Positions 18,167 to 26,377 of a stretch of 64,000 nt of DNA are shown here, one piece after another (position 1 is the first letter of the stretch; each line of letters opens with the position of its first letter). The notes under the pieces were generated by a model that saw only the letters and a list, made by a program, of their open reading frames with translations, was not told where the DNA came from and searched no databases. A program made the position numbers and the translations under genes. Origin of the DNA: Tepidimicrobium xylanilyticum (GTDB lineage: Bacteria; Bacillota; Clostridia; Tissierellales; Tepidimicrobiaceae); the NCBI RefSeq assembly GCF_900106765.1, contig NZ_FNNG01000002.1, forward strand, positions 342,214 to 406,213, given 5' to 3'.

Positions 18167-19000
18167 CTAAAGATCTAAAATTTTCCTCAATTCATAAGCT
18201 ACTCCCGATTCATTGTTATCCTTTTCCGTAATGATATCTGCTACTTCTTTAACTCCTTCAGAAGCATTTTTCATGGCTATGCCACAACCTGCATTTTTTA
18301 TCATTTGAATGTCATTATTATCATCACCAATAGCAATAATTTCATCATAAGATATCCCTTGCTCTTTAGCATATTCAGATAGGCTTAACCATTTATTACC
18401 TAACGGATTCATTATTTCCAATAGTGCTTCTGCTATTGCAATATTTTCCATTATATGAGAGTTATATCGGTTGGGATACCTATCATTTATATCCAAATGG
18501 AAAGATTCCAGCTCTTTTTTTCTTCCAGCATAGACTACTGCTAATATTCTATCCTCTTCCATTTCCAAATAACTCTCTACTTTCCTATATCTTTCTTCTC
18601 CCTTGGGTACATAATTATTATAGTTTTCATTGGTTTTATCCATTTCGATAATAAGGTCTATGTTCTCTTCAAATCCATCTACATGAACTATAGGATGTAA
18701 CCCCCTATTTTTGCCTTCTTGAATTAAGGTCCTAAAATCGTTTAAATCCAAATATTTCTTGATTATTATACTATCATTCTTTGTAGTCCTCACAATATTC
18801 CCATTGTTAGCCAAAATCACCAAAGGCCTATTTATATCTTTTACCAATTGCTTAGCAGACCAATACCTTCTGCCAGTTGCAATTACAACTTCATACCCCT
18901 TATCTATTAATTCTACAACCAATTCTATATTATCCTGTGAAATATTTTTACTATCATCAAGTAAAGTGCCGTCTAAATCCATAGCAATTAGCTTATACAT
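18167..19000 (-). CDS. HAD-superfamily hydrolase, Cof/YidA type
   Basis: Phosphatase of about 277 residues. HAD motif I is MDLDGTLL (nucleophile first Asp), motif II is VIATGR, motif III Lys lies in the C-terminal half, and motif IV is GDDNNDIQMIKNAG. The type C2b cap lies between. Such enzymes act on sugar phosphates or flavin phosphates. Two ATGs compete for the start: 19009 is only three bases below the AGAGGTGA site, 19000 is twelve bases away and begins with the canonical family sequence, so 19000 is preferred with modest certainty. Confidence 0.88.
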   Translation of the reverse strand: MYKLIAMDLDGTLLDDSKNISQDNIELVVELIDKGYEVVIATGRRYWSAKQLVKDINRPLVILANNGNIVRTTKNDSIIIKKYLDLNDFRTLIQEGKNRGLHPIVHVDGFEENIDLIIEMDKTNENYNNYVPKGEERYRKVESYLEMEEDRILAVVYAGRKKELESFHLDINDRYPNRYNSHIMENIAIAEALLEIMNPLGNKWLSLSEYAKEQGISYDEIIAIGDDNNDIQMIKNAGCGIAMKNASEGVKEVADIITEKDNNESGVAYELRKILDL

Positions 19001-19060
19001 TTTGTACATTCACCTCTACTAAATACTTAGTTTAATTATACCAGATTTAGCCCAACTAAA

Positions 19061-19095
19061 AAGAAAAAAATATAGGCTCAAAAGAACCTATATTT
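19061..19095 (-). terminator. Terminator of the DUF1292 gene
   Basis: A 9-bp stem (AAATATAGG / CCTATATTT) with a 10-base loop and a seven-T run on the minus strand. The stem overlaps the last codons of the gene. Confidence 0.85.
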
Positions 19096-19447
19096 CATCC
19101 TCTTCGTCATAGTCTTCATATAATTCGTCATCATATTCAAAATCATCATCCAAGTCATCAACAAAGAGAGAATAAAAAGCTTCTGATACTATGTCGAATT
19201 CTTCATCATCTTCGATATTAATCAGGTCAAATCCATCTTCGTATTCCTCATAACGGTATAGAAATACTTGATCATCACCAACTGGCGCCAGGGCAATGTA
19301 TTCAACATCGTCTACTTCAAATAGTCCAATAACTTCACATTCTAATTCTGTACCATCATCCAAAGTGAGATAGATAATATCCTCATGGTGATCATGATCA
19401 CAGCCTTCATGGTTGCAGCAATGGTTTTCATCATAATTTTTGGTCAT
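19088..19447 (-). CDS. DUF1292 family protein with Cys/His-rich N-terminus
   Basis: A 119-residue, extremely acidic protein. The central part (DIIYLTLDDGTELECEVIGLFEVDDVEYIALAPVG split over about residues 24-58) is the DUF1292 (YrzB-like) signature. The N-terminus adds a Cys/His cluster (CCNHEGCDHDHHED) that looks metal-binding. The C-terminal 35 residues are almost all Asp, Glu and Tyr. GGAGAATAAAT precedes the ATG. DUF1292 genes often accompany Holliday resolvase and MltG genes elsewhere; here it is alone. Function unknown. Confidence 0.88.
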   Translation of the reverse strand: MTKNYDENHCCNHEGCDHDHHEDIIYLTLDDGTELECEVIGLFEVDDVEYIALAPVGDDQVFLYRYEEYEDGFDLINIEDDEEFDIVSEAFYSLFVDDLDDDFEYDDELYEDYDEEDEI

Positions 19448-19527
19448 ATTTATTCTCCTTTCAAGGAATTATTTGGCTATATGCTAATAATATACTATAT
19501 TATTTAAAATGTATATATAATTTTTAA

Positions 19528-20991
19528 CTATTTTATCTCTTTTAATACATTTAATAATAAATCATAAACCCTTTCAGTTGAAGAAATACTTAATTTTTCA
19601 TCTGGTGTATGTACTCCGTACATATTTGGACCAAAGGATATCATATCCATATCAGGGATTTTTTCAGCAAATATGCCACATTCTAATCCAGCATGGATGG
19701 CTGTAACCTTTATATCGGTACCATATAAGTCTTTATAAACCTTTTCAAATATTTCTCGTATCTTAGAATCCTCTTTATACTCCCAAGCAGGATAGGAACC
19801 ATAGCTTTCCCACTCAGCTCTTATTATATCTGCTACCGTTTTTATTTGCTTGCTAATATTGCTTTTCAATACTTCTTTTGAACTCCTTATAGAGGACTCT
19901 ACTATAATTTCGTTTTCTTCTATTCTTACTATAGCCAAATTACATGAGCTTTCCACTAAACCTTCTATTTCCCTACTCATAGATTCAACTCCAGTTGGAA
20001 TTAAAGTCAGCATAGATATAAGCCTATTAAAAGTATCCTCTGATAACACTTTATCAATCTTAGTTTCTACCCTTTCCACTATTAATTTAAAATCTGGGTC
20101 CGTATTTCTTAATTCCATTTGAATTAGCTCATTTACAGCTTTTATGGCCTTTAAAATTCTGTCTTCATTTTCTTTTTCAAAAATTATTATGGCATTTCCA
20201 TTCCTTGGTATTGCATTAGCTTTAGAGCCTCCTTCTATATGTGCTAAGCATAAAGAATCGCATTCATCTTTTATAAAGGACAAAGCCCTTGCCATTATTT
20301 TATTGGCATTCCCTCTTCCCTTATCAATCTCCATCCCAGAATGCCCTCCCAAAAGTCCGGAAACGGTAATGGAGTATATTGCTTTATTTTTTAAATCTAA
20401 AACTTCCCAGCTTATGGGAAGTCTTACTTTATTTCTTTCCCCACCAGCACAGCCTGCCAAAATAACCCCTTCTTCTTCTGAATCAATATTTATTAATATC
20501 CTTCCATTGATTAATTTGGGATCTAAAGCTTTAGCTCCATCCATTCCCGATTCTTCATTGCTAGTTATAAGTACTTCCAAGGGAGGATGGGGTATGTCTT
20601 CCGATTCTAATATAGCTAGGGCCATGGCCACAGCTATGCCGTTATCTCCTCCTAGGGTAGTACCTTGGGCTTTTACGAAATCGCCTTCAACCTTTAGCTT
20701 GATAGGGTCTTTAGAAAAGTCATGGTTCACTTCATCTTCCTTTTCACATACCATGTCCATATGGCCTTGCAGCACCACTGTAGGGCTGTTTTCATATCCT
20801 TTTGTCCCTGGCTTTTTGATGATTATATTTAAGGCTCCATCCTGATAGGTTTCAAGCTTATGGCTTTCTCCAAATTTCTTTAAGAAATTGCTTATTTTCT
20901 CCTCCTTAAAGGAGCAGCGAGGAATTTTAGAAATTTCCTCAAAGTAGTAAAAAACCCTTTCAGGCTTTAATCCTTCTAGTACTCTTGTCAT
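19528..20991 (-). CDS. pepD: Aminoacyl-histidine dipeptidase (Xaa-His dipeptidase, M20 family)
   Basis: Cytosolic zinc dipeptidase of 487 residues that splits beta-alanyl-His and other dipeptides. M20 metal ligands are visible: GHMDMVCEK (His and Asp), GGDNGIAVA, ITSNEESGMDGA (Glu pair), and a C-terminal ligand region IHAGLECGIF. Length and PepD-specific RCSFKEEKISNFL agree. The ATG at 20991 is chosen over the TTG just before it because GGATGATTTG gives correct spacing. Together with Opp and CstA it fits a peptide-using lifestyle. It is monocistronic. Confidence 0.94.
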   Translation of the reverse strand: MTRVLEGLKPERVFYYFEEISKIPRCSFKEEKISNFLKKFGESHKLETYQDGALNIIIKKPGTKGYENSPTVVLQGHMDMVCEKEDEVNHDFSKDPIKLKVEGDFVKAQGTTLGGDNGIAVAMALAILESEDIPHPPLEVLITSNEESGMDGAKALDPKLINGRILINIDSEEEGVILAGCAGGERNKVRLPISWEVLDLKNKAIYSITVSGLLGGHSGMEIDKGRGNANKIMARALSFIKDECDSLCLAHIEGGSKANAIPRNGNAIIIFEKENEDRILKAIKAVNELIQMELRNTDPDFKLIVERVETKIDKVLSEDTFNRLISMLTLIPTGVESMSREIEGLVESSCNLAIVRIEENEIIVESSIRSSKEVLKSNISKQIKTVADIIRAEWESYGSYPAWEYKEDSKIREIFEKVYKDLYGTDIKVTAIHAGLECGIFAEKIPDMDMISFGPNMYGVHTPDEKLSISSTERVYDLLLNVLKEIK

Positions 20992-21192
20992 CAAATCATC
21001 CTTTCATCCCAGTTTTAATTCCTAATACATATCATACCCTAAAATAACCCTAAAGATGGATAAAATTTTATCGCCAGCAATCAATATTTTTAAACTTTCC
21101 TGTTTTATAAAACAAACTTAATATTTGTTGGTACAATTGATATGCTATAAATGTAAAGATCGCATTACATCATTTGAAAGGAACTATAAATT

Positions 21193-21402
21193 GTGAAAAA
21201 CAATTTACTAGAAACTAAGAAAAGAAAGAGGTATTAAACAAGAAAAATTAGCAAAGGATTAAAGATATCTCGTCAAACTATCAGCTCAATTGAAAATAAA
21301 AGATATAATCCATTGCTTATTTTAGCCTTTAAAATTGCAAGATATTTTTATAAAAAAATTGAAGATATCTTTATTTATGAGGAGATTGAAGAATTAGTAT
21401 AA
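21193..21402 (+). pseudogene. Decayed YozG-type small XRE regulator (two frameshifts)
   Basis: Joining frames gives a recognisable 67-residue HTH of the YozG type: RGIKQEKLAK, then G-LKISRQTISSIENKRYNP, then LILAFKIARYF and IEDIFIYEEIEEL. One frameshift lies in the A/G-rich run near 21220-21230 and another near 21258, so the GTG-initiated frame stops after 14 codons. The stop TAA is immediately followed by a second decayed gene, as in intact YozG/DUF2178-type pairs. This is a remnant, unless the shifts are sequencing errors. Confidence 0.75.
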
Positions 21403-21663
21403 AAAAAAGTAAAAGTACTAATACTATTTTCCTAATAGCAGGTATTATTATCGTAATATTTGGATTAACTTTTGGAAAAATAGTAAATTTGAATAATGTA
21501 AGAATAACTATAAGCGGTTTACTTGGAATAGGGGGGTCATTTACCCTACTTAGCAGTATAAATTTATATAGAATAAAATACAGCCTCAAAGTATGAGGAA
21601 GAAATGTTTGCCAAATACGATGAGCACAATATCTTTATAAGAAATAGTGCCAGACTCCCATAA
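21399..21663 (+). pseudogene. Decayed DUF2178-like small membrane protein (lost start, frameshift)
   Basis: The frame from 21399 gives a two-helix membrane protein (KKSKSTNTIFLIAGIII... ISGLLGIGGSFTLLSSINLY) to a stop at 21596. Beyond it, a shifted frame continues as EEEMFAKYDEHNIFIRN to 21663, the C-terminal pattern of DUF2178-like proteins. The expected ATG at 21399 reads ATA: a single G-to-A change would turn an ATGA overlap with the previous gene into ATAA, removing the start while keeping that gene's stop. The pair appears to be decaying together. Confidence 0.65.
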
Positions 21664-21744
21664 GCTTATATATTACATGTTTATAATCTCAATTCCCAAT
21701 TGATGCCAATTTTATTTATCTTAGCCTTCCAACAATATTCTAAA

Positions 21745-21778
21745 AAATATAAAGCCAGTAGATTACTCAGTCTACTGG
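21745..21778 (-). terminator. Terminator of the methyltransferase/HExxH unit
   Basis: An 8-bp stem (CCAGTAGA / TCTACTGG) with an 8-base loop. On the minus strand it is followed by CTTTATATTTTTT. It lies 9 bp below the HExxH gene stop. Confidence 0.75.
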
Positions 21779-21786
21779 GTTAGTGC

Positions 21787-22467
21787 TTATTTTAAGCTGC
21801 TGTTTAAATGAGATTTATTCAGTTTCTGATCTAGCTCATCAAAATAATCTATTAACTTATTCTTGTCTATAATTCCTGCTCCCCAAATATAGAGGTAGTT
21901 AAGCACCTTAGGGTGATAGGATATGTTTAAAAACTTTTTAGCAAAAATATTTGCTCCTATATCGCTGGTTTTTACTATGGGATAGAATTTTTTGAGAGGT
22001 CCTAATTTGAATATATTGATATCCTCTAATTTTTCATAGGTCTTCCCAATTTCCTTGACTTCTATAAGATGAAACACTTCATGGGCTAGTAATATCTTAT
22101 AGATGGTATCGTAGTTTAAAAAGTTAATTCCCAATTCATTATAGGCTATTTCCATCCTCTTTATAGAATTATGATACATTATGATAGTTTCCTTTTCCTC
22201 ATTATATTTTCCCCTAAGCTTTATCATTTCAAAGCCATATTCATCTGTATCCAATTCTATTTTAACCTTTTTATCTTCACAGAACTCCTCTAGAGAGTTA
22301 TATTTTCCCATAAATTTTTGGGCGGTTTCAATACCTATTTTAATGGATTCATTGATGAAATAACCTATCTTATTTTTAGGTATTTTATTAAAATAGCTAT
22401 CCTCCGTTAGCTCAGCCATGGCCATAAGCCTATCGTTTGCTCTTTCTATGATCTTCTTGTATGACAA
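21787..22467 (-). CDS. Uncharacterised protein with HExxH zinc-peptidase-like motif
   Basis: About 226 residues, soluble, mainly helical. A central stretch (residues 133-139 of the longest frame) reads LAHEVFH, i.e. HExxH as in ImmA/IrrE-type minigluzincins, and about 35 residues later SDIGANIFAKKFL resembles the segment that supplies the third metal ligand in that group. The TTG at 22467 has AAAGGG eight bases upstream and is preferred to a TTG six codons earlier. The gene follows the DNA methyltransferase by about 38 bp and ends at a terminator, so the two form a unit. Protease activity is not established. Confidence 0.7.
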   Translation of the reverse strand: MSYKKIIERANDRLMAMAELTEDSYFNKIPKNKIGYFINESIKIGIETAQKFMGKYNSLEEFCEDKKVKIELDTDEYGFEMIKLRGKYNEEKETIIMYHNSIKRMEIAYNELGINFLNYDTIYKILLAHEVFHLIEVKEIGKTYEKLEDINIFKLGPLKKFYPIVKTSDIGANIFAKKFLNISYHPKVLNYLYIWGAGIIDKNKLIDYFDELDQKLNKSHLNSSLK

Positions 22468-22505
22468 AGTATCAACCCTTTCCAAATAGCTTTTACATTC
22501 TAATT

Positions 22506-23906
22506 CTAGTTCAATACATTTAAAATGGTTTTGTCATTGCCAATTTTATATATCATGAAGTTGTCGTTACCAAAAACGTCCACATACCTAATAAATATCT
22601 TCTGGCCTTCTTTAATTTCATCGATTTTTATATTAATAATAGAATCTAAATTTCGCTTATTATTTCTATAGTACTGCCATCTTAAATTTGGTGAATTGCC
22701 TTTATAATCTGTATCGATACCAATAAAGTCCAATAATGATAGGGAATTTTTCGTCCATATCTCATTTATACGCTCTCTATCCTTATCTTTTATATTGATT
22801 TTGCTTAAATCCACTTCATATCTATCCAACTCTATATGTAATCCATTAATTCCTTTATTTTTTTCAATTCCTATTCTTTTTAAACATAATTTTCCTACTT
22901 TCTCTTCTCTTATATTGGGTTTATATATGTAAAAAGGAGTGGAATTATTCTCAACTAATCTTTTCACTGTGGTCAAGGAGGATTGGGCACCCATATCAGC
23001 CATTATCCACTTTCTATTGAGTCTATCTGCGACCACTCCGGTGGTTCCACTACCTGCAAAAAAATCTGCTACTAATGAATCTTCACTAGAGGATGTTAGT
23101 ATTATCCTCTCCAAAAGCTTTTCTGGCTTCTGGGTGTCATAACCTACCCTTTCTTTTGAGGTCCTGCCTACCATATCAATTTGCCACACATCTTTTAAGT
23201 TGACCAAGGTATACCAGCCTAGTTCATCTTTATATTCCTTAACCCCTTTAAAACCATAAGGCTTAAAACCTCTATTATAAGACTTTTCCTTTTGAGGATT
23301 AAATATATAATTCTTACCCTTTGTATAAACCAATATATTATCATGTTTTCTGGAATAATATCGTTTACTCACGCCTCCAGATTTATATGCCCATATTATT
23401 TCATTTAGAAAATTTTCTCCTCCAAATATTTGATCCATTATAATTTTTACATAATGAACAGTTCTATAGTCTAAATGGACGTATATAGTTCCCTTATTGC
23501 TTAGTAGCTCTTTCATTAAAAATAGTCTAGTACATAACATTTTAAGGTAAGAAGAGAGCCCATCTTCCCAAGTATCATCATAGGCAAAATACTCTATTAT
23601 GTCTTCTCCTTCCTCATGGTATAAAAATACTTTACTATTATACTTGGTTTTAGTGAAAAAGGGTGGGTCTATGTAGATTAGGTCTATTTTCCCCATATAC
23701 CCTTCTTCTAAAAGCTTTTTCATTACTATTAGATTATCTTCTTGATAGAATTGATTTATCCAAGAATTATTAGATATAATTCCATCTCCTTTAGGTGAGA
23801 TTCTTTCCCTTTGAAAAAAAACATCCACATAAGGTTCTATCAAAAGTTTTTCGGCTTCTTTACTACTAGTAGCAAGTATTTCAGCCAATTTTTCGATTGT
23901 TACCAT
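22506..23906 (-). CDS. DNA N6-adenine (or N4-cytosine) methyltransferase, beta class, type III Mod-like
   Basis: Site-specific DNA methyltransferase of 466 residues. Motif IV is IDPPFF near residue 80 and the AdoMet motif I (DFFAGSGTTG) comes later near residue 280, the order that defines the beta class. The preceding TQKPEKLLERII is also typical. The C-terminal 150 residues are less conserved and probably carry target recognition. The ATG at 23906 has AAAGGAG six bases upstream. No endonuclease gene is adjacent; the partner is the HExxH protein. It may be an orphan methylase or part of an unusual two-gene module. Confidence 0.88.
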   Translation of the reverse strand: MVTIEKLAEILATSSKEAEKLLIEPYVDVFFQRERISPKGDGIISNNSWINQFYQEDNLIVMKKLLEEGYMGKIDLIYIDPPFFTKTKYNSKVFLYHEEGEDIIEYFAYDDTWEDGLSSYLKMLCTRLFLMKELLSNKGTIYVHLDYRTVHYVKIIMDQIFGGENFLNEIIWAYKSGGVSKRYYSRKHDNILVYTKGKNYIFNPQKEKSYNRGFKPYGFKGVKEYKDELGWYTLVNLKDVWQIDMVGRTSKERVGYDTQKPEKLLERIILTSSSEDSLVADFFAGSGTTGVVADRLNRKWIMADMGAQSSLTTVKRLVENNSTPFYIYKPNIREEKVGKLCLKRIGIEKNKGINGLHIELDRYEVDLSKINIKDKDRERINEIWTKNSLSLLDFIGIDTDYKGNSPNLRWQYYRNNKRNLDSIINIKIDEIKEGQKIFIRYVDVFGNDNFMIYKIGNDKTILNVLN

Positions 23907-23980
23907 AATCATCTCCTTTAAGTTGTTTTATTATTTTTATTATACTACACTTTAAAGGATAAAAAAACTTACTATATACT

Positions 23981-24026
23981 AAAAACCAGCCATTTGGCTT
24001 TTACAACCTTGTTACCAAATAGCTGG
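23981..24026 (-). terminator. Terminator of nrdJ
   Basis: A 12-bp stem with one G-U pair (CCAGCTATTTGG / CCAAATGGCTGG on the minus strand), 17-base loop, followed by TTTTT. It lies 10 bp below the nrdJ stop. Confidence 0.85.
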
Positions 24027-24035
24027 CCATTATCT

Positions 24036-26168
24036 TTAAATAGAACAAGGGCTATATCCGCAATCTTGACACTCGGAGCACCCACCACTATGAATTAGTT
24101 TGCCTCCACACATAGGACAGGTATCCGGATCTTCCTTTAATTGTTCTACCAATAATTCATCTAATTCCTTTCTTAACCTCTCGATCCTTTCCAATTTAGA
24201 TAATTTGCTCTTATCCGTTATAAGTATCCCTTCTCTTGCACAACCATCTCTATAGATTGTAATTCCCTTTAATCCTTTTTCCCATGCATATATATATAAA
24301 TCCTCCACTTCTTCTACGGTAAATTCATTGGGAACATTTACTGTAGAAGAAATACTAGCATCTATATATTGCTGCCAAGCTGCTTGTATATCTATCCTTT
24401 CCCTATAATTTAAGTTAGATGTGGTTACAAAGAAATCGGGCAAATCTTCTTCTCTTGAAATGCCATGTCTATCCATATATTCTTTCACTATTGGTGTAAA
24501 TACTTTATAATAGGTGTCTTCATGATGCAAGGACTCAGACTTTCTAGTATATGATATTTGAAATATAGGCTCTAAACCATTGCTACAGCCTATTAATGTG
24601 GAAATACTTCCCGTTGGTGCAATAGTTAACAGTTGGCTATTTCTCAACCCATATTTCTCAATAAGGTCTAATACATCCTCATCTGCATTAGAAAGTAAGA
24701 ACGGGGATTTTAATACTGCTTCTTTTCTATATCTTGGAAATGGTCCATGTTCCTTAGCTAATAGGGCTGATTGTCTTAATGCTTCATTTACCAATACCCT
24801 CCCAATTTTATGAATTAAATCTAAAGATTCTTGACTGCCATATCTAATACCCATTTTAATGAACATATCAGCAACTCCCATAAGTCCAAGACCAATTTGT
24901 CTTAATTCCCTTGCCATCTCTCTTTGCTGAGGTAGTGGATGAAGATTCATGTTTTCGTCTAATACCTCATTTAAGAATATTACCCCTTCCCTAACCATTT
25001 CTTTAAACCTTGCATAATCAAATTCGGCTTTAGCGGTAAATGGGTTTTTGACGAATTCGCTTAAGTTTATTGAGGATAGATTACAGCTTCCAAAAGGAGG
25101 TAAAGTTTCTTCAGCACAGGGATTAACTCCTGCAAATTCAAAGGTATCATCTTCACTCATCAAATGCCATGAATTTATTCTATCTATAAAAAGCATTCCT
25201 GGCTCCGCCATATTCCAATTATTTTTTGCAATCTTCCTGAATAGATCTTTAGCTCTTATTCTTCTTCTAATTTCTTCCCCTGTAGCCTCCACATAAAAAT
25301 ACAGTTCATATTCCTTATCATCAACTACCGCTTCCATAAATTCATTGGTCACATTTACAGATATATTTGCAAATCTGACCTTGCTTAGGTCGTTTTTAAC
25401 ATTTATGAAATCCTCAATATCTGGATGATTGCAATCTAGGTTAAGCATTAAAGCTCCTCGCCTTCCCCTCATACCTATTAACCCAGTAACTAGAGAATAT
25501 AATTCCATAAAGGAAACTGCCCCCGTAGTAGTACTAGCTGCATTATTTACTTTAGCTCCCTTAGGTCTAAGTTTGGATAAAGTTAAGCCTACTCCACCTC
25601 CATAGGAATAGGTTCGGGCCATATATTTTGCAGTATCAAATATAGATTCTATATTGTCCTCTACCTTAGGCATTACATAACAATTGCTCAAGGTCATCTT
25701 TTTGCCGTACTTATCCATTCCTCTTCCAGCCAATATTCTTCCTGCCGGCATGAACTTCTTATCCTTAATGGCCTTCTTTATATAATTATTTCCTCCACTT
25801 ACCCTGGTTAGGAATTCATCAAAACTCTCGTTTTCAAATCTATACTTCTTCTCATAGATATCCCTTTGGAGATCGGTCATATCCCAACCATGTTTTCTAA
25901 GCCTTGCCCTTTCTTCCCTATATAGAATATATTTTTTAGCTACATCGGGTCTTAATTTCATCAGCTGTACTTCTACGAAGTCCTGAATCTTTTCGATGTG
26001 TACTATATCTAAGTCCTTAAAGGTTTCGTAGGCTTCCTGGGCTATCTTATTTGCTATTCCCTCATCTATCCCTTCTTCCGTCTCTACCATAGCTTTGCAT
26101 ACAGCATTAATAATCTTTTTCCCATCAAAGTCAACTATCATACCATTTCTTTTTTCAACCTTAAGCAT
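24036..26168 (-). CDS. nrdJ: Vitamin B12-dependent ribonucleotide reductase, class II
   Basis: Reduces ribonucleotides to deoxyribonucleotides with adenosylcobalamin, independent of oxygen. 710 residues: an N-terminal ATP-cone (MLKVEKRNGMIVDFD to about 90), then the catalytic barrel with SNCYVMP, GGGVGLTLSKLRP, the NPCAEETLPPFGSCNLSSINL active-site block, and APTGSISTLIGCSNGLEP. The C-terminal tail is Cys-rich (CPMCGGKLIHSGGCSECQDCG), which probably handles thiol re-reduction or binds zinc. GGAGGGGG precedes the ATG. Two NrdR boxes overlap the upstream region, so repression by NrdR is expected. Confidence 0.96.
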   Translation of the reverse strand: MLKVEKRNGMIVDFDGKKIINAVCKAMVETEEGIDEGIANKIAQEAYETFKDLDIVHIEKIQDFVEVQLMKLRPDVAKKYILYREERARLRKHGWDMTDLQRDIYEKKYRFENESFDEFLTRVSGGNNYIKKAIKDKKFMPAGRILAGRGMDKYGKKMTLSNCYVMPKVEDNIESIFDTAKYMARTYSYGGGVGLTLSKLRPKGAKVNNAASTTTGAVSFMELYSLVTGLIGMRGRRGALMLNLDCNHPDIEDFINVKNDLSKVRFANISVNVTNEFMEAVVDDKEYELYFYVEATGEEIRRRIRAKDLFRKIAKNNWNMAEPGMLFIDRINSWHLMSEDDTFEFAGVNPCAEETLPPFGSCNLSSINLSEFVKNPFTAKAEFDYARFKEMVREGVIFLNEVLDENMNLHPLPQQREMARELRQIGLGLMGVADMFIKMGIRYGSQESLDLIHKIGRVLVNEALRQSALLAKEHGPFPRYRKEAVLKSPFLLSNADEDVLDLIEKYGLRNSQLLTIAPTGSISTLIGCSNGLEPIFQISYTRKSESLHHEDTYYKVFTPIVKEYMDRHGISREEDLPDFFVTTSNLNYRERIDIQAAWQQYIDASISSTVNVPNEFTVEEVEDLYIYAWEKGLKGITIYRDGCAREGILITDKSKLSKLERIERLRKELDELLVEQLKEDPDTCPMCGGKLIHSGGCSECQDCGYSPCSI

Positions 26169-26181
26169 AATCCCCCTCCAA

Positions 26182-26229
26182 TCTCAATATATTGTGTTTC
26201 ATCTTTGGTCAGTACACTATATATGCTCA
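26182..26229 (-). promoter_or_regulatory. Tandem NrdR boxes upstream of nrdJ
   Basis: Two 16-bp AT-rich palindromic sites lie at 26182-26197 (TCTCAATATATTGTGT) and 26214-26229 (ACACTATATATGCTCA). Both match the NrdR consensus core ACAC-TATAT-GTGT, one half of each being near-perfect. Their start-to-start distance is 32 bp, three helical turns, as known for cooperative NrdR binding. The proximal box begins 14 bp above the nrdJ start codon. Confidence 0.82.
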
Positions 26230-26377
26230 ATTTATCATATAATATACAAAAAATCAATCGATATTTTAGCACTATTTCTTCGATATTAAAGATAAAAGCC
26301 TTTTCTAGCATATATACTTTTATTTTCTGCTAATTTTCTATATAATATATAAAAATATAATATTTGGAGGGTTATTA

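Noticed and set aside
20144..20845. Long plus-strand reading frame opposite pepD
   Set aside because: It is the antisense shadow of pepD, which has full M20 motifs and a ribosome site; the plus frame has neither.
21000..21192. Mobile-element origin for the decayed gene pair
   Set aside because: No transposase, terminal repeats or target duplication found around 21.0-21.8 kb.
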